Source: Martelella mediterranea DSM 17316
GTDB lineage: Bacteria; Pseudomonadota; Alphaproteobacteria; Rhizobiales; Rhizobiaceae
NCBI RefSeq assembly: GCF_002043005.1
Contig: NZ_CP020330.1
Coordinates: 1,692,001 to 1,756,000, forward strand
DNA: 64,000 nt
Direction of reading: 5' to 3'
In this document: in pieces, positions 1-8,662 of the stretch
How positions within the stretch are numbered: position 1 is the first letter of the stretch
Layout: each line of letters begins with the position of its first letter
Program-made: the position numbers and the translations under genes
The notes under the pieces: generated by a model
Database searches by the model: none
Told to the model about the DNA's origin: nothing
What the model saw: only the letters and a program-made list of their open reading frames with translations

Positions 1-755
1 CCAAACCCTTTGCCGGCGTGCCGTCGGCCCACAACCCGGATGCGTTTACCGGCGCAGGCTATCACGGCCCGTTCGCGCCGGACTATGACCGCTTCTTCGT
101 CTCGCCCGCCCATTATGCGCTGGTGATCTATTCGGCGCTGATCGAGGTCGGCCGCATGGATGAGAACGCGCTCGACCATTTCAACAAGGATGGCGGCTCG
201 GTGGAAATGATCGGGGCCGAGCACAGCCCCGGCATGGAAGTCACCACCGGTTCGCTGGCGCAGGGGCTTTCCATGGCCTCCGGGGTCGCCTTCGCCCGCA
301 AGCGCGCCGGCGACAAGGGCAAGGTCTGGGTCTATATGTCCGACGGCGAGTTCCAGGAGGGCCAGACCTGGGAATGCCTGTCGGCCATGCGCCACCACGA
401 AATTGACAACATCCGGGTGATCGTCGACGTCAACCGTCAGCAATGCGACGGCGCCATGTCCTCGGTTCAGGAGCTTTACGACCTGCCGGAACGGATTGCC
501 GCCTTCGGCGCGACCTGCCGCTCGATCGACGGGCATGACCTCGACGCCATGCGCAAGGCCGCCGACAGCGCCGAGCCCGGCAAGCCGCTGGTGATCCTTG
601 CCAATACTTCACCGTTTCAGGGCATGGACTTCCTGAAGAAACGCTTCCCGCGCCTGCATTACGTTCGCTTCAAGAGCGAAGCCGAACGCAAGGAGATGCG
701 CGACGCGCTGGCGAAAGAGCTCGGCGTCGACATGCACGAAATCGAAGAGGCCTGA
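1..755 (+). CDS. Transketolase, N-terminal (TPP-binding) subunit, 5' end outside window
   Basis: Split transketolase: this half carries the thiamine-diphosphate-binding domain; the pyrimidine-binding and C-terminal domains are in the next gene, and the two should form one cytoplasmic enzyme moving two-carbon ketol units between sugar phosphates. Visible: GAEHSPGMEVTTGSLAQG near the start, then SDGEFQEGQTWE and VDVNRQQCDG, the Mg/TPP motif region of transketolases. The reading frame is open to base 3 with no start codon, so the first tens of codons lie upstream; the GTG at 18 is internal. It is followed two bases later by the partner subunit. Split transketolases of this kind serve specialised sugar pathways (for example apulose-4-phosphate or sulfofructose transketolases), rather than only the pentose phosphate pathway. 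Which one this is cannot be told from sequence. Confidence 0.9.
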   Translation, partial: KPFAGVPSAHNPDAFTGAGYHGPFAPDYDRFFVSPAHYALVIYSALIEVGRMDENALDHFNKDGGSVEMIGAEHSPGMEVTTGSLAQGLSMASGVAFARKRAGDKGKVWVYMSDGEFQEGQTWECLSAMRHHEIDNIRVIVDVNRQQCDGAMSSVQELYDLPERIAAFGATCRSIDGHDLDAMRKAADSAEPGKPLVILANTSPFQGMDFLKKRFPRLHYVRFKSEAERKEMRDALAKELGVDMHEIEEA

Positions 756-757
756 TC

Positions 758-1759
758 ATGGTGGACATCGTCAACAGACCCTACGCCACGGCGTTTGAAA
801 CCTTCGCCACCGCGCGGCCCGAGGTGATGTGCCTTTCGGCCGACCTCACCTCGTCCTGCGAGGTCGATGGTTTTCGCGACCGCCATCCCGACCAGTTCCT
901 GTCCATGGGCATGGCCGAGCAGAACATGCTGTCCTTCGCCGGCGGGCTGGCGATGCAGGGCTACCGGCCCTTCATCCACACCTTCGCGGTGTTTCTCTAT
1001 CGCCGTCCTTATGACCAGCTCATCAACTCGATCGCCTATTCCAACCGCAAGGTGCGGATGATGGGCTTTCTGCCCGGCATTACCACGCCTGGCGGCATCA
1101 CCCATCAGGCAATCGAGGATATCGCGGTGATGCGCGCCATCCCCAACATGACGGTGCTGGAAACCGGTGACGCGACCGAAGTGGAAACCGTGCTCGAGGT
1201 CGCCGACAGCATTGACGGGCCGGTCTATGTGCGCGTGCTGCGCGGCCAGGTGCCGCGGCTGTTTGCGACCCCGTTTGCGTTCAACGAACTCCGTACGCTC
1301 AGCAAGGGCGACGATGTGCTCGTGCTAACATCCGGCGTTTGCACGGAAGAGGCGCTGCGCGCCACGGCAGCGCTTTCGGCAAAGGGCGTTGGCGTCCATC
1401 ACCTCCATGCCTCAACGCTGAAGCCCTTCGACCGCGACACCTTCATCGAGGCCGCACGCGGCAAGAAGGGCGTGGTCACGCTCGAAAATCATATCATCAC
1501 CGGTGGCCTCGGCACGATCGCGGCAGAGATCATCGCGGAGGAAGGGCTTGGCGTGAAGCTTCGCCGCCTCGGGCTCAACGACACCTTCGCCCATGGCGCA
1601 TCCAAACCCTATCTGATGAAGAAATACGGTCTCGACGCCGGCGCTCTGGTCGCCGCGATCGAAGATGTGCTCGGCCAGAAGCTCGATATCAGCGATGATG
1701 CCTTGCAGGCGGTGCGCCTCGACGCGGTCCATTCGGCCGAAAAGGCGGAGGCGCTCTGA
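758..1759 (+). CDS. Transketolase, C-terminal subunit
   Basis: Second half of the split transketolase (333 residues), with the pyrimidine-binding domain (SADLTSSCEVDGF, then SMGMAEQNMLSFAGGLAMQGYRPFIHTFAVF, a conserved stretch that supplies the glutamate activating TPP) and the C-terminal transketolase domain from about residue 190. Its ATG is two bases after the stop of the first subunit, and its own TGA overlaps the ATG of the RuBisCO-like gene by one base, so all three are surely translated from one mRNA. The length and order match other split transketolase pairs. The substrate is presumably the sugar phosphate handled by the rest of this operon. Confidence 0.9.
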   Translation: MVDIVNRPYATAFETFATARPEVMCLSADLTSSCEVDGFRDRHPDQFLSMGMAEQNMLSFAGGLAMQGYRPFIHTFAVFLYRRPYDQLINSIAYSNRKVRMMGFLPGITTPGGITHQAIEDIAVMRAIPNMTVLETGDATEVETVLEVADSIDGPVYVRVLRGQVPRLFATPFAFNELRTLSKGDDVLVLTSGVCTEEALRATAALSAKGVGVHHLHASTLKPFDRDTFIEAARGKKGVVTLENHIITGGLGTIAAEIIAEEGLGVKLRRLGLNDTFAHGASKPYLMKKYGLDAGALVAAIEDVLGQKLDISDDALQAVRLDAVHSAEKAEAL

Positions 1760-2874
1760 TGGCGAACCGGTTTTCGGCGGGCTATCTGATTTCTGATGCT
1801 GACTACGAGACCGCGAAACAGCGCGCGCTCAACATCACGGTCGAGCAGACCGTCGAGATCCCGCGCGATATCGTGCCCGCCGGCTATGTCGAGGATGAAA
1901 TCCTCGGCCGGCTGGAGGCGCTGGAGGCGGCGGACGGTGGCTACATCGCCGAGATATCCTACAGTCTCGACGATGTCGGCGGCGACTTCCTGCAGCTTCT
2001 GAATGTGCTGTTCGGCAATTCCTCAATCCTCTCGAAGACCCGGCTTGTCTGGATGAAGCCCTGCGACGGGCTTGAAGCGATCACCCCCGGCCCACGTTTC
2101 GGCCGTGCGGGGTTCTACGACCTGGCGGGCGTTTCCAGCGGACCGCTGTTGATGTCGGCGATCAAGCCTGTCGGTCTTTCGACGGCCGAGCTTGCGCGGC
2201 TCGCGGGCGATTTCGCGCGCGGCGGCATGGATTTCGTCAAGGACGATCACGGTCTCGTGGACCAGAAGACCGCGCCGTTTTCGGAACGGCTCGCGGCCTG
2301 CGTCGATGCAATCGGCGAGGCCAATGCGAAAACCGGATTCCGGACCCGTTTCATTCCCAACATCACGGCTGAAGGCGGCAGGACCATCGAGCGCGCCTAT
2401 GAGGCGAAGGAAAAGGGCGCCGGCGGCGTCATGCTGGCGCCTGCGCTTGCCGGTTACGACATTGCGCGGCAACTGGCGGCCGATGCCGATTTCGGCCTGC
2501 CGGTGATCTCGCACCCGGCCTTTTCCGGGGCCAATGTTGTAGGCGGCGATTGCGGTTTCTCACATCGTTTCTATTTCGGAACGCTGCAGCGCCTGATGGG
2601 CGTGGACGCCACCGTTTATCCCAATTTCGGCGGCCGTTTCGGCTTTTCGCGGGACGAGTGCCTGTCGATCGTCGATGGCTGTTCCGAAGCGTTTTCAAAT
2701 ATCAAGCCGATTCTGCCCGCACCCGGCGGCGGCATGACCTTCGAACGCGTTCCGGAAATGAAAGCCGCCTATGGCAAGGACGTCGTCTATCTGATCGGGG
2801 GGGCGCTGATCCGTGAGCGCGCAACGCTGGCCGATGCCTGCAAACGGCTTGCCGAAGCGGTCAGGGCGACATAA
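1759..2874 (+). CDS. RuBisCO-like protein (form IV, non-carboxylating)
   Basis: 371-residue large-subunit-fold protein. RuBisCO active-site landmarks are recognisable: Lys136 in IKPVG, the lysine that is carbamylated in RuBisCO at 161 in FVKDDHG, His252 in SHPAFSG, and phosphate-binding glycines at 323-325 and 347-348. The metal-binding KDDE of true RuBisCO reads KDDH here and no loop-6 lysine motif is seen, so CO2 fixation is not expected. Known RuBisCO-like proteins act as enolases, isomerases or decarboxylases of sugar-type phosphates: MtnW in methionine salvage, OiaX in apionate breakdown. Co-translation with a split transketolase, and an aldolase/dehydrogenase two genes on, suggests a sugar-acid or branched-sugar phosphate as substrate. 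This specific role is inference. Confidence 0.88.
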   Translation: MANRFSAGYLISDADYETAKQRALNITVEQTVEIPRDIVPAGYVEDEILGRLEALEAADGGYIAEISYSLDDVGGDFLQLLNVLFGNSSILSKTRLVWMKPCDGLEAITPGPRFGRAGFYDLAGVSSGPLLMSAIKPVGLSTAELARLAGDFARGGMDFVKDDHGLVDQKTAPFSERLAACVDAIGEANAKTGFRTRFIPNITAEGGRTIERAYEAKEKGAGGVMLAPALAGYDIARQLAADADFGLPVISHPAFSGANVVGGDCGFSHRFYFGTLQRLMGVDATVYPNFGGRFGFSRDECLSIVDGCSEAFSNIKPILPAPGGGMTFERVPEMKAAYGKDVVYLIGGALIRERATLADACKRLAEAVRAT

Positions 2875-2932
2875 TCCGGAGGGCGACAGCACAGTCTTGC
2901 CCCGCTTGCGACGTGGTGACGAAACGGGCAAA

Positions 2933-2960
2933 TTGACTTATTTCACCGGACATAAACAAT
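2933..2960 (+). promoter_or_regulatory. Possible promoter before the SorC-type regulator
   Basis: TTGACT at 2933-2938 and AACAAT at 2955-2960, 16 bases apart, resemble a sigma-70 -35/-10 pair. They lie in the 109-base gap between the RuBisCO-like gene and the regulator's ATG at 2984. The match is partial and the gene may also be read from the upstream operon. Confidence 0.3.
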
Positions 2961-2983
2961 GTCTAAGCAGCGACGGGACCCCA

Positions 2984-3931
2984 ATGCTGATCCGACCGAG
3001 CGACCGCATTCTCCACAAAGCCGCCTGGCTATACTACACCCATGGCCTGCGCCAGGACGAGGTGGCGAAACAGCTCGACATATCGCGGGCCTCGGTCGCC
3101 ATGTATCTGCGTCGCGCCCGCGAAATGGGCATCGTCACCATCTCCACCTCCACCGAACTGTTTACCGATGACGTTCTGGCGCGGGAGATGGAAGACGCAT
3201 TGGGGCTGGACGCGGTCTGGATCGTGCCCGAGGACCGCCAGGCGCTCGACCCCGAGACCGAAATGCCGGTTGTGGCCGCGGCGGTATTCCAGGGGTTGAT
3301 CGGCAAGGGCGACAAGGTGGGCGTTGCCTGGGGGCGGACGGTCTATCACATCGCCGATGCCATGCCGTTCGCCGATCTGCAGGGCGTCACCGTGATCCAG
3401 CTCTGCGGCAATCTCGGCGCGCCCTATAATTACCGTCCGGACCAGTGCACCACCGAAATCGCCCGGCGGCTGAACGCGGAGGGCATCAACTTCTACGCGC
3501 CGCTGGTGTTGAGCACCGAGGCGCTGTGCGCCCAGTTGCGCGATGAGGAGATCATTCACCAGCAGATGGCGATGATCGGCGAATGCGATCTGGTGCTCTA
3601 TTCCGTCGGCGGCATTGCGCCCGACAGCCATCTGGTGAAATGCGGCGCGCTGTCGGCGGAAGCGATCGAGGCGCTTGGCGAACAGGGCGCGGCCGGCGTG
3701 ATTGCCGGACAGGTGATCGACCGCGACGGCGCGATCATGGATTGCGAGCATAATCGCCGCTGCATATCCGCCGATCTCGACACGGTGCGCCAGATTCCCA
3801 AGCGGCTGATGGTGGTGCAGGAGGCCGAAAAATTCGAGGCGCTGAAGGCGGCGCTCAGGGGCGGCTTCGTGTCCCACCTCGTGGTGACACGGTCCATGGG
3901 CGAACAGCTTATGGATGCCTGGAAAGCCTGA
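2984..3931 (+). CDS. SorC/DeoR-family sugar-responsive transcriptional regulator
   Basis: 315 residues: an N-terminal helix-turn-helix (YYTHGLRQDEVAKQLDISRASVAMYLRRA, given here in parts: HGLRQDEVAKQLDIS then RASVAMYLRRAREMGIV, about residues 19-50) followed by the SorC sugar-phosphate-binding domain, with VGVAWGRTVYHIAD and LVLYSVGGIAP. SorC proteins are soluble regulators that bind a phosphorylated sugar intermediate of the pathway they control. ATG 2984 was chosen because homology begins right after it; the frame is open further upstream, overlapping the previous gene, but that part looks like non-coding sequence. Placed between the RuBisCO-like gene and the aldolase fusion, it is the likely local regulator of this operon. 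Confidence 0.88.
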   Translation: MLIRPSDRILHKAAWLYYTHGLRQDEVAKQLDISRASVAMYLRRAREMGIVTISTSTELFTDDVLAREMEDALGLDAVWIVPEDRQALDPETEMPVVAAAVFQGLIGKGDKVGVAWGRTVYHIADAMPFADLQGVTVIQLCGNLGAPYNYRPDQCTTEIARRLNAEGINFYAPLVLSTEALCAQLRDEEIIHQQMAMIGECDLVLYSVGGIAPDSHLVKCGALSAEAIEALGEQGAAGVIAGQVIDRDGAIMDCEHNRRCISADLDTVRQIPKRLMVVQEAEKFEALKAALRGGFVSHLVVTRSMGEQLMDAWKA

Positions 3932-3993
3932 GCACCGTCACCGGATACATATTTGTAAAGACCGGGGTCAAGCGGCCCCAGGGAGGATGACCG

Positions 3994-6048
3994 ATGGAAA
4001 ATCTCTGGAACGACGCCGCGGCGAAGGCGGCAGTTGAACGCTATAGCGCAAACGGCGTCAATGAGGACCTCGCGCTTTGCACCTACACGACCCGGCTTCT
4101 GGGCGGCGAACCGCGCCTGGTGCTCCATGGCGGCGGCAACACCTCGGTCAAGACGGAAGCGCGCGACCTCGTCGGCGAACGTTTCGACGTGCTTTGCGTC
4201 AAGGGCAGCGGGTGGGACATGGCGACCATCGAGCCGGCCGGGCTTCCGGCGGTCAAGCTCAACCCGCTGCTGAAGGCGCGGGCCTTCGACAAGCTTTCGG
4301 ACGAGGACATGGTGACCCTCCAGCGCGCCAATCTGATCGATCCGGCTTCGCCCAATCCTTCCGTGGAAACCCTGCTCCACGCCTTCCTGCCGCAGAAATT
4401 CGTCAATCACACGCATTCCACAGCGGTGCTGGCAATCGTCGATCAGGCCGAAAGCCGGCGTCTGGCCGATGCCGCGTTTGGCGACCGGTTCGCCTTCGTG
4501 CCCTACATCATGCCCGGCTTTGCGCTCGCCAAGGCGTCGGCCGAGGCGTTCGAGGCAAAGCCGGACGCCGATGCCTTGATTCTCGACAAGCACGGCATCT
4601 TCACCTTCGCCGAGACGGCGAAAGAGGCCTATGACCTGATGATCGACTATGTCTCGCGCGCGGAAGACTATGTCCGGCGCGAGGGCAGACCGGCGTTTCA
4701 TTCGGTCAGCTTGCCGGAGGGGCTTGCCGGGCCGGACATGATTGCGCCGATCCTGCGCGGGGCGGTGGCGATCAGACAGAAGGGCAAGCGTTTCGGGCGG
4801 GTGGTCAATGACTTCCGCACCTCGCCCGCGATCATGGACTTCGTCAACGCCGCCGAACTCGCCGATATGGCCGAACGCGGCGTCTCCACGCCGGACCTGT
4901 CGATCCGGATCAAGACCGGGCCGATGGTGCTGCCTGCCCCGCTTGCCGATGACCTCGAGGGCTTCAAAGCAGCGACGACTGCGGCGGTGGAGCGCTATGC
5001 CGAGGCCTATACCCGCTATTTCAACGAAAACAACGACCGCGACGATGTCGACCGGACCGTGCTCGACGCCATGCCGCGCCTCACCCTGGTGCCGGGTGTC
5101 GGTCTCTTCGGGCACGGGCGCAGCGCCAAGGAGGCGAAGATCGCCGCCGATCTCGGTGAGATGTGGATCGAGGCGGCGCGCGACGCGGAAATGGTGGGCC
5201 GGTTCGCGCCGGTCAGCCGCCCGGAGCTTTTCGAGCTGGAATACTGGTCGCTGGAGCAGGCCAAGCTGGCCGGCAACAAGTCGAAGCCGCTCTCCGGCCA
5301 AGTGGCGCTCGTCACCGGCGGTGGCGGCGCGATCGGCGCGGCCGTTGCCCGGAAATTTGCAGCCGAGGGCGCGCATCTCGTCGTCGCCGATCTCGATGGC
5401 GCACGGGCCAAAGAGGTGGCGCGCGAGGCCGGTAATGGCGCGATCGGCGTGGCGATGGATGTGACCGATCCTGTGTCGGTCAAGGCTGGCTTTGCGGCGG
5501 CGGTGTCACGTTTCGGCGGCGTCGATCTCGTTGTCTCTAATGCCGGCGCTGCCTTCCAGGGGCCGATCGCGACACTCGATGACGTAGTGCTGCGCAGGAG
5601 TTTCGAACTGAATTTCTTCGCCCACCAGAGCGTGGCCCAGGAGGCTGTCAGGATCATGAAGGCCCAGGGCACCGGCGGCGCGCTGTTGTTCAACGCCAGC
5701 AAGCAGGCGGTCAATCCTGGCGCCGATTTCGGCGCTTACGGGCTGGCCAAGGCCGCCACCCTGTTTCTCTCGCGCCAGTATGCGCTGGAACACGGCAAGG
5801 ACGGCATCCGCTCCAACGCCGTCAATGCCGACCGCATCCGTTCCGGCCTGCTGGACGACGCCATGATTGAAAGCCGCGCCGCCGCGCGCGGCCTTTCCGT
5901 TGAGGATTATATGGGCGGCAACCTGCTGCACCGCGAAGTCACGGCCGAGGATGTGGCCCGCGCCTTCTTCGATCTCGCCTGCGCGGAAAGCACGACGGCC
6001 AACGTCACCACCGTGGACGGCGGCAATATCGCGGCCGCCTTGCGTTAG
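3994..6048 (+). CDS. Bifunctional class II aldolase / short-chain dehydrogenase (RhaD-type fusion)
   Basis: 684 residues in two parts. Residues 1 to about 420 form a class II (zinc) aldolase/epimerase domain with HGGGNTSVK and the metal-binding HTH at His139 and His141 (FVNHTHSTAV). Residues from about 430 form a short-chain dehydrogenase with the Rossmann motif TGGGGAIGAA and the catalytic YGLAK. The same fusion is known as rhamnulose-1-phosphate aldolase/lactaldehyde dehydrogenase in rhizobial rhamnose use, so one polypeptide would split a ketose-1-phosphate and oxidise or reduce the released aldehyde. GGAGGATGACCG precedes the ATG. Without rhamnose isomerase or kinase in view, and with a transketolase and RuBisCO-like protein beside it, the substrate is probably another sugar phosphate. 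Confidence 0.88.
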   Translation: MENLWNDAAAKAAVERYSANGVNEDLALCTYTTRLLGGEPRLVLHGGGNTSVKTEARDLVGERFDVLCVKGSGWDMATIEPAGLPAVKLNPLLKARAFDKLSDEDMVTLQRANLIDPASPNPSVETLLHAFLPQKFVNHTHSTAVLAIVDQAESRRLADAAFGDRFAFVPYIMPGFALAKASAEAFEAKPDADALILDKHGIFTFAETAKEAYDLMIDYVSRAEDYVRREGRPAFHSVSLPEGLAGPDMIAPILRGAVAIRQKGKRFGRVVNDFRTSPAIMDFVNAAELADMAERGVSTPDLSIRIKTGPMVLPAPLADDLEGFKAATTAAVERYAEAYTRYFNENNDRDDVDRTVLDAMPRLTLVPGVGLFGHGRSAKEAKIAADLGEMWIEAARDAEMVGRFAPVSRPELFELEYWSLEQAKLAGNKSKPLSGQVALVTGGGGAIGAAVARKFAAEGAHLVVADLDGARAKEVAREAGNGAIGVAMDVTDPVSVKAGFAAAVSRFGGVDLVVSNAGAAFQGPIATLDDVVLRRSFELNFFAHQSVAQEAVRIMKAQGTGGALLFNASKQAVNPGADFGAYGLAKAATLFLSRQYALEHGKDGIRSNAVNADRIRSGLLDDAMIESRAAARGLSVEDYMGGNLLHREVTAEDVARAFFDLACAESTTANVTTVDGGNIAAALR

Positions 6049-6071
6049 GTGCTTAGTCCGGGCATTTGTTC

Positions 6072-6105
6072 GACCGGATCAATGATGAAACGATCCGGTT
6101 CGTTT
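6072..6105. terminator. Possible terminator after the aldolase fusion gene
   Basis: ACCGGATC (6073-6080) and GATCCGGT (6092-6099) form an 8-bp stem with an 11-base loop, followed by TTCGTTTG. It lies 24 bases after the stop codon, where the rightward sugar operon meets the leftward alcohol dehydrogenase gene. The T tract is poor, so this is tentative. Confidence 0.45.
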
Positions 6106-6618
6106 GTCCCTCGTTTGCTTTGAAGGCCCGGTTTGACAACCAGTTCTGACGGATGAACTGCCGGAGTGGTGTTGTCGCATTAACTTTGTCATGCAAGGAA
6201 AGGCCCGTGCACTGAGATTCTCAGGCGATGCAAGCCGCCTTTTTCTGGCATCGCCCGCTTCGAGGCGATGGCAGCGAATTGTTCGTGCGGCACGGCGGGT
6301 GGAACTGAAAATCAGTTGCGGGTAGCCGAAGGCATGGAAACGAACCGTTGCAGCGCTAGAGAATCCATGAGCGTCGAACCCTATGACCTTGCCGAGAACT
6401 CTATGCAGATTCCGCCCGATATTGAGGACCCGACGACGGCGGACTGATGAATGTATCGCAGTCTTGATAATGTATCGAGAAGGCTACGCTTCCCAGTTTC
6501 ATCAAGAACGCAGTCGATGCCTTTGTTCCACTCATTCAACCAAGTCAGTCTCGCGCAAATCATTGAAAACATGCAATGTGCGGGTCCCGGTTTCAAACAT
6601 AAATCGACAGATGCCGCT
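6106..6618. other. Non-coding convergent intergenic stretch
   Basis: About 510 bases between two convergent genes. Short open frames exist on both strands but have no ribosome site, no recognisable protein and unlike codon use. An inverted repeat GGCGATGC / GCATCGCC near 6220-6250 with an 18-base interval is the only structure noticed. The part from about 6440 is more AT-rich than its surroundings. No RNA gene was recognised. Confidence 0.5.
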
Positions 6619-7776
6619 TCAGAAAGCCGCGCGGTAGATTGACAGCGCATCTTCCTCGCAGACCGGGCGCGGGTTGTTGACCAGAAGCCGGGTCTGGTTC
6701 ATCGCGTCGGTGGCCAGTTTCGGAAGCATGTCCTCGGGAATATTCATCGCTCTGAGGTTGGGTTGCAGGCCGCAGGCGCGCGACAGTTCCGCAAGCTTCT
6801 CGCAGAAGGCCGCGGCCCGTTCCTGTCCTTCCAAAGCCGACAGTTCCGGGAAAACGAAAGGCGCGAGCTCGGCATAGGGGGCAGGGGAGGTGACAATATT
6901 GAACCGCAGGACATGCGGCAGAACCAGCGCGTTCGAGAGGCCGTGCGGGATATGAAAATGCCCGCCGAGCGGATAGGCGAGCGCATGGACCGCGGCGACC
7001 GGCGAGTTGGCGAAGGCCTGTCCGGCCAGCATCGAGCCCAGCAGCATGTCGGAGCGCGCCGCCGGGTCCGCGCCGTCTTCGACCGCCTTGAGAAGAGACC
7101 GGCCCATCAATGTCAGTGCCTGCGTCGCCAGCATGCGCGACAACGGGTTGTTATTGGGGCTCGCCGATGCGTAGGCCTCGATCGCATGAACCATGGCGTC
7201 GATGCCCGTCGCCGCGGTTATGTGCGGGGGCAGGCCATAGGTCAGGGCGGGGTCGAGCAGGGCGATATCGGGCAGAAGCACCGGCGAGACCACGCCCATC
7301 TTCTCGTTGGCGCCGGTGGTGACGATCGATATCGGCGTGACTTCCGAGCCGGTCCCGGCGGTCGTCGGTACGAGAATGAGCGGCAGGCGCGGGCCGCGCG
7401 CCTTGTCCACGCCGTAGACATCCGCCAGCGTTTCCTTGGCCGGAACCAGAAGCGCGACCAGCTTGGCGACATCCAGCGACGACCCGCCGCCAAGGCCGAC
7501 AATCCCTTGCGCGTCAGCCGATCGCGCCGCGTCGACGGCTGAAAGCACCACATGCTCGGGCGGGTCGGCCTGGACATCGCCGAACAGTTCCACGGCGATG
7601 CCGCCGTCGCGCAGCAGACCCACCGCCCGGTCGACGATCCCCGTCGCCATCATGCCCGGATCGGTGACGAGCATGATACGGTCGCCGATCTGCGCGTGAA
7701 CCAGGGCCGCCAGTTCGTTCAGCATATCGACCCCGAACCGGATCGATTTGGCGGTATTGAATGCAAATCTGTTCAT
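6619..7776 (-). CDS. Iron-containing alcohol dehydrogenase
   Basis: 385-residue group III (Fe-dependent) alcohol dehydrogenase. Seen: GLGGGSSLDVAK (NAD-binding loop), GTGSEVTPISI, and metal-ligand histidines in HAIEAYAS and in HALAYPLGGHFHIPHG. The enzyme interconverts an alcohol and aldehyde (or hydroxy and keto group) with NAD(P). The start at 7776 is preceded by GAGGAA; the frame is open further upstream, but that part overlaps the TetR gene and has no homology. It lies 49 bases downstream of the TetR gene on the same strand and is probably co-transcribed with it, making it part of the acyl-CoA island. Substrate unknown. Confidence 0.92.
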   Translation of the reverse strand: MNRFAFNTAKSIRFGVDMLNELAALVHAQIGDRIMLVTDPGMMATGIVDRAVGLLRDGGIAVELFGDVQADPPEHVVLSAVDAARSADAQGIVGLGGGSSLDVAKLVALLVPAKETLADVYGVDKARGPRLPLILVPTTAGTGSEVTPISIVTTGANEKMGVVSPVLLPDIALLDPALTYGLPPHITAATGIDAMVHAIEAYASASPNNNPLSRMLATQALTLMGRSLLKAVEDGADPAARSDMLLGSMLAGQAFANSPVAAVHALAYPLGGHFHIPHGLSNALVLPHVLRFNIVTSPAPYAELAPFVFPELSALEGQERAAAFCEKLAELSRACGLQPNLRAMNIPEDMLPKLATDAMNQTRLLVNNPRPVCEEDALSIYRAAF

Positions 7777-7825
7777 GGTTTCCTCGAAAGTCGGTTTTCG
7801 CGCCAGCCGGTGAGGCGCGCCGGTT

Positions 7826-8494
7826 TCATCCGGCGATCCCGCCGATCTGCAGTTCGGTGATACGGCGCGCCATCGCGCGCTGCTGCTCGGGGCTTTCGCC
7901 GGAGCGGGGGCGGTACCAGATCGCCATCCAGTTGACCGCGCCGAGCATGCCCTTGACGGCCAACGACACATCGGCGCCTTGCCGGATGCTGCCGTCGGCC
8001 TGGCCCTGGCGGAAAGCCTCCACGAAAAGCAGTTCGAACTTGTGCCTGATATCCATCAGTTCATCGAGGCTGATGCGCTGTTCGGGGGTGGTCGCGCCTA
8101 GGCGGTGCATGTGTACGCCCTGCACGACGACCGCCTCGTAGGCGATGTTCTGCATCATGGTCAGGGCGTGCGCCTCGAGCATGCGCACAAGCTTCTCGCG
8201 ACCGGTTCCGCCGGCCGACATCGCTTCATTCACCGCGTCCATCAGCCGTCTCATGCCTTCGCGGTGGACCTCGAAGAACAGATCGGTCTTGGAGCGGAAG
8301 TAATGGTAGATGCGACCCTTGGTCGCGCCGAGGCGGCGGGCGACATCGTCGATGCTGGTCCCCTGAAACCCCATTTCGGTGAAGCAGAGCGCGGCGCAAT
8401 CCAGGATTTCGACCACGCTCTCGACGAGAGCGCCCGATTCTTCCTGACCTCGGGTCTTCAGCGCCCATTCGCGGTGCATGTCGTTTTTCGCCAC
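7826..8494 (-). CDS. TetR/AcrR-family regulator of the acyl-CoA catabolic island
   Basis: 222 residues with an N-terminal TetR helix-turn-helix: CFTEMGFQGTSIDDVA then RRLGATKGRIYHYFRSKTDL, followed by a helical ligand-binding domain. Start codon is probably GTG at 8494, because AGGGGGA stands six bases before it; an ATG at 8479 is the alternative. It is divergent from the MaoC/SDR/thioesterase/thiolase operon, and a 16-bp palindrome lies between them at 8607. The same palindrome lies in the other divergent promoter of the island at 17817. TetR proteins of catabolic acyl-CoA clusters usually repress until an acyl-CoA binds; that mode is inferred here. Confidence 0.9.
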   Translation of the reverse strand: MAKNDMHREWALKTRGQEESGALVESVVEILDCAALCFTEMGFQGTSIDDVARRLGATKGRIYHYFRSKTDLFFEVHREGMRRLMDAVNEAMSAGGTGREKLVRMLEAHALTMMQNIAYEAVVVQGVHMHRLGATTPEQRISLDELMDIRHKFELLFVEAFRQGQADGSIRQGADVSLAVKGMLGAVNWMAIWYRPRSGESPEQQRAMARRITELQIGGIAG

Positions 8495-8606
8495 CGGTTC
8501 CCCCTGCGGTCAATTCCCAATCTGCGTCCTTCCAGCAATAAAGCCGATATCGAACGCTCACAACAAACTTGATGTCGCGTTTGCGGTCTGGACAGTTCCG
8601 GATTCG

Positions 8607-8622
8607 CATACTACGGAGTATG
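8607..8622. promoter_or_regulatory. Predicted TetR operator, copy 1
   Basis: CATACTACGGAGTATG, a 16-bp palindrome with 14 of 16 symmetric positions, followed by TTGCA. It lies in the 168-base gap between the TetR gene and the divergent MaoC gene. An almost identical site occurs at 17817-17832. Two sites in the two divergent promoters of one functional cluster argue for a shared operator. Confidence 0.75.
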
Positions 8623-8662
8623 TTGCAACAAGAAAGTCGCCGATATGCGAGGAGGTCCCAAG

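Noticed and set aside
1759..2874. True RuBisCO (carbon fixation)
   Set aside because: KDDE reads KDDH, no loop-6 lysine motif, only 371 residues, and no small subunit or phosphoribulokinase nearby.
3598..5376. 592-codon open frame on the minus strand opposite the regulator and aldolase genes
   Set aside because: It is antisense to two clear protein families, has no recognisable motifs and an Arg/Gly/Asp-rich composition typical of GC-rich shadow frames.
1..6048. Assignment of the operon to D-apiose or L-rhamnose breakdown
   Set aside because: No apiose or rhamnose isomerase, kinase or transporter in view; the parts match different described pathways, so a specific name is not supported.
6383..6650. 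Small open frames on both strands in the convergent gap
   Set aside because: No ribosome sites, no homology, and overlap with each other on opposite strands.
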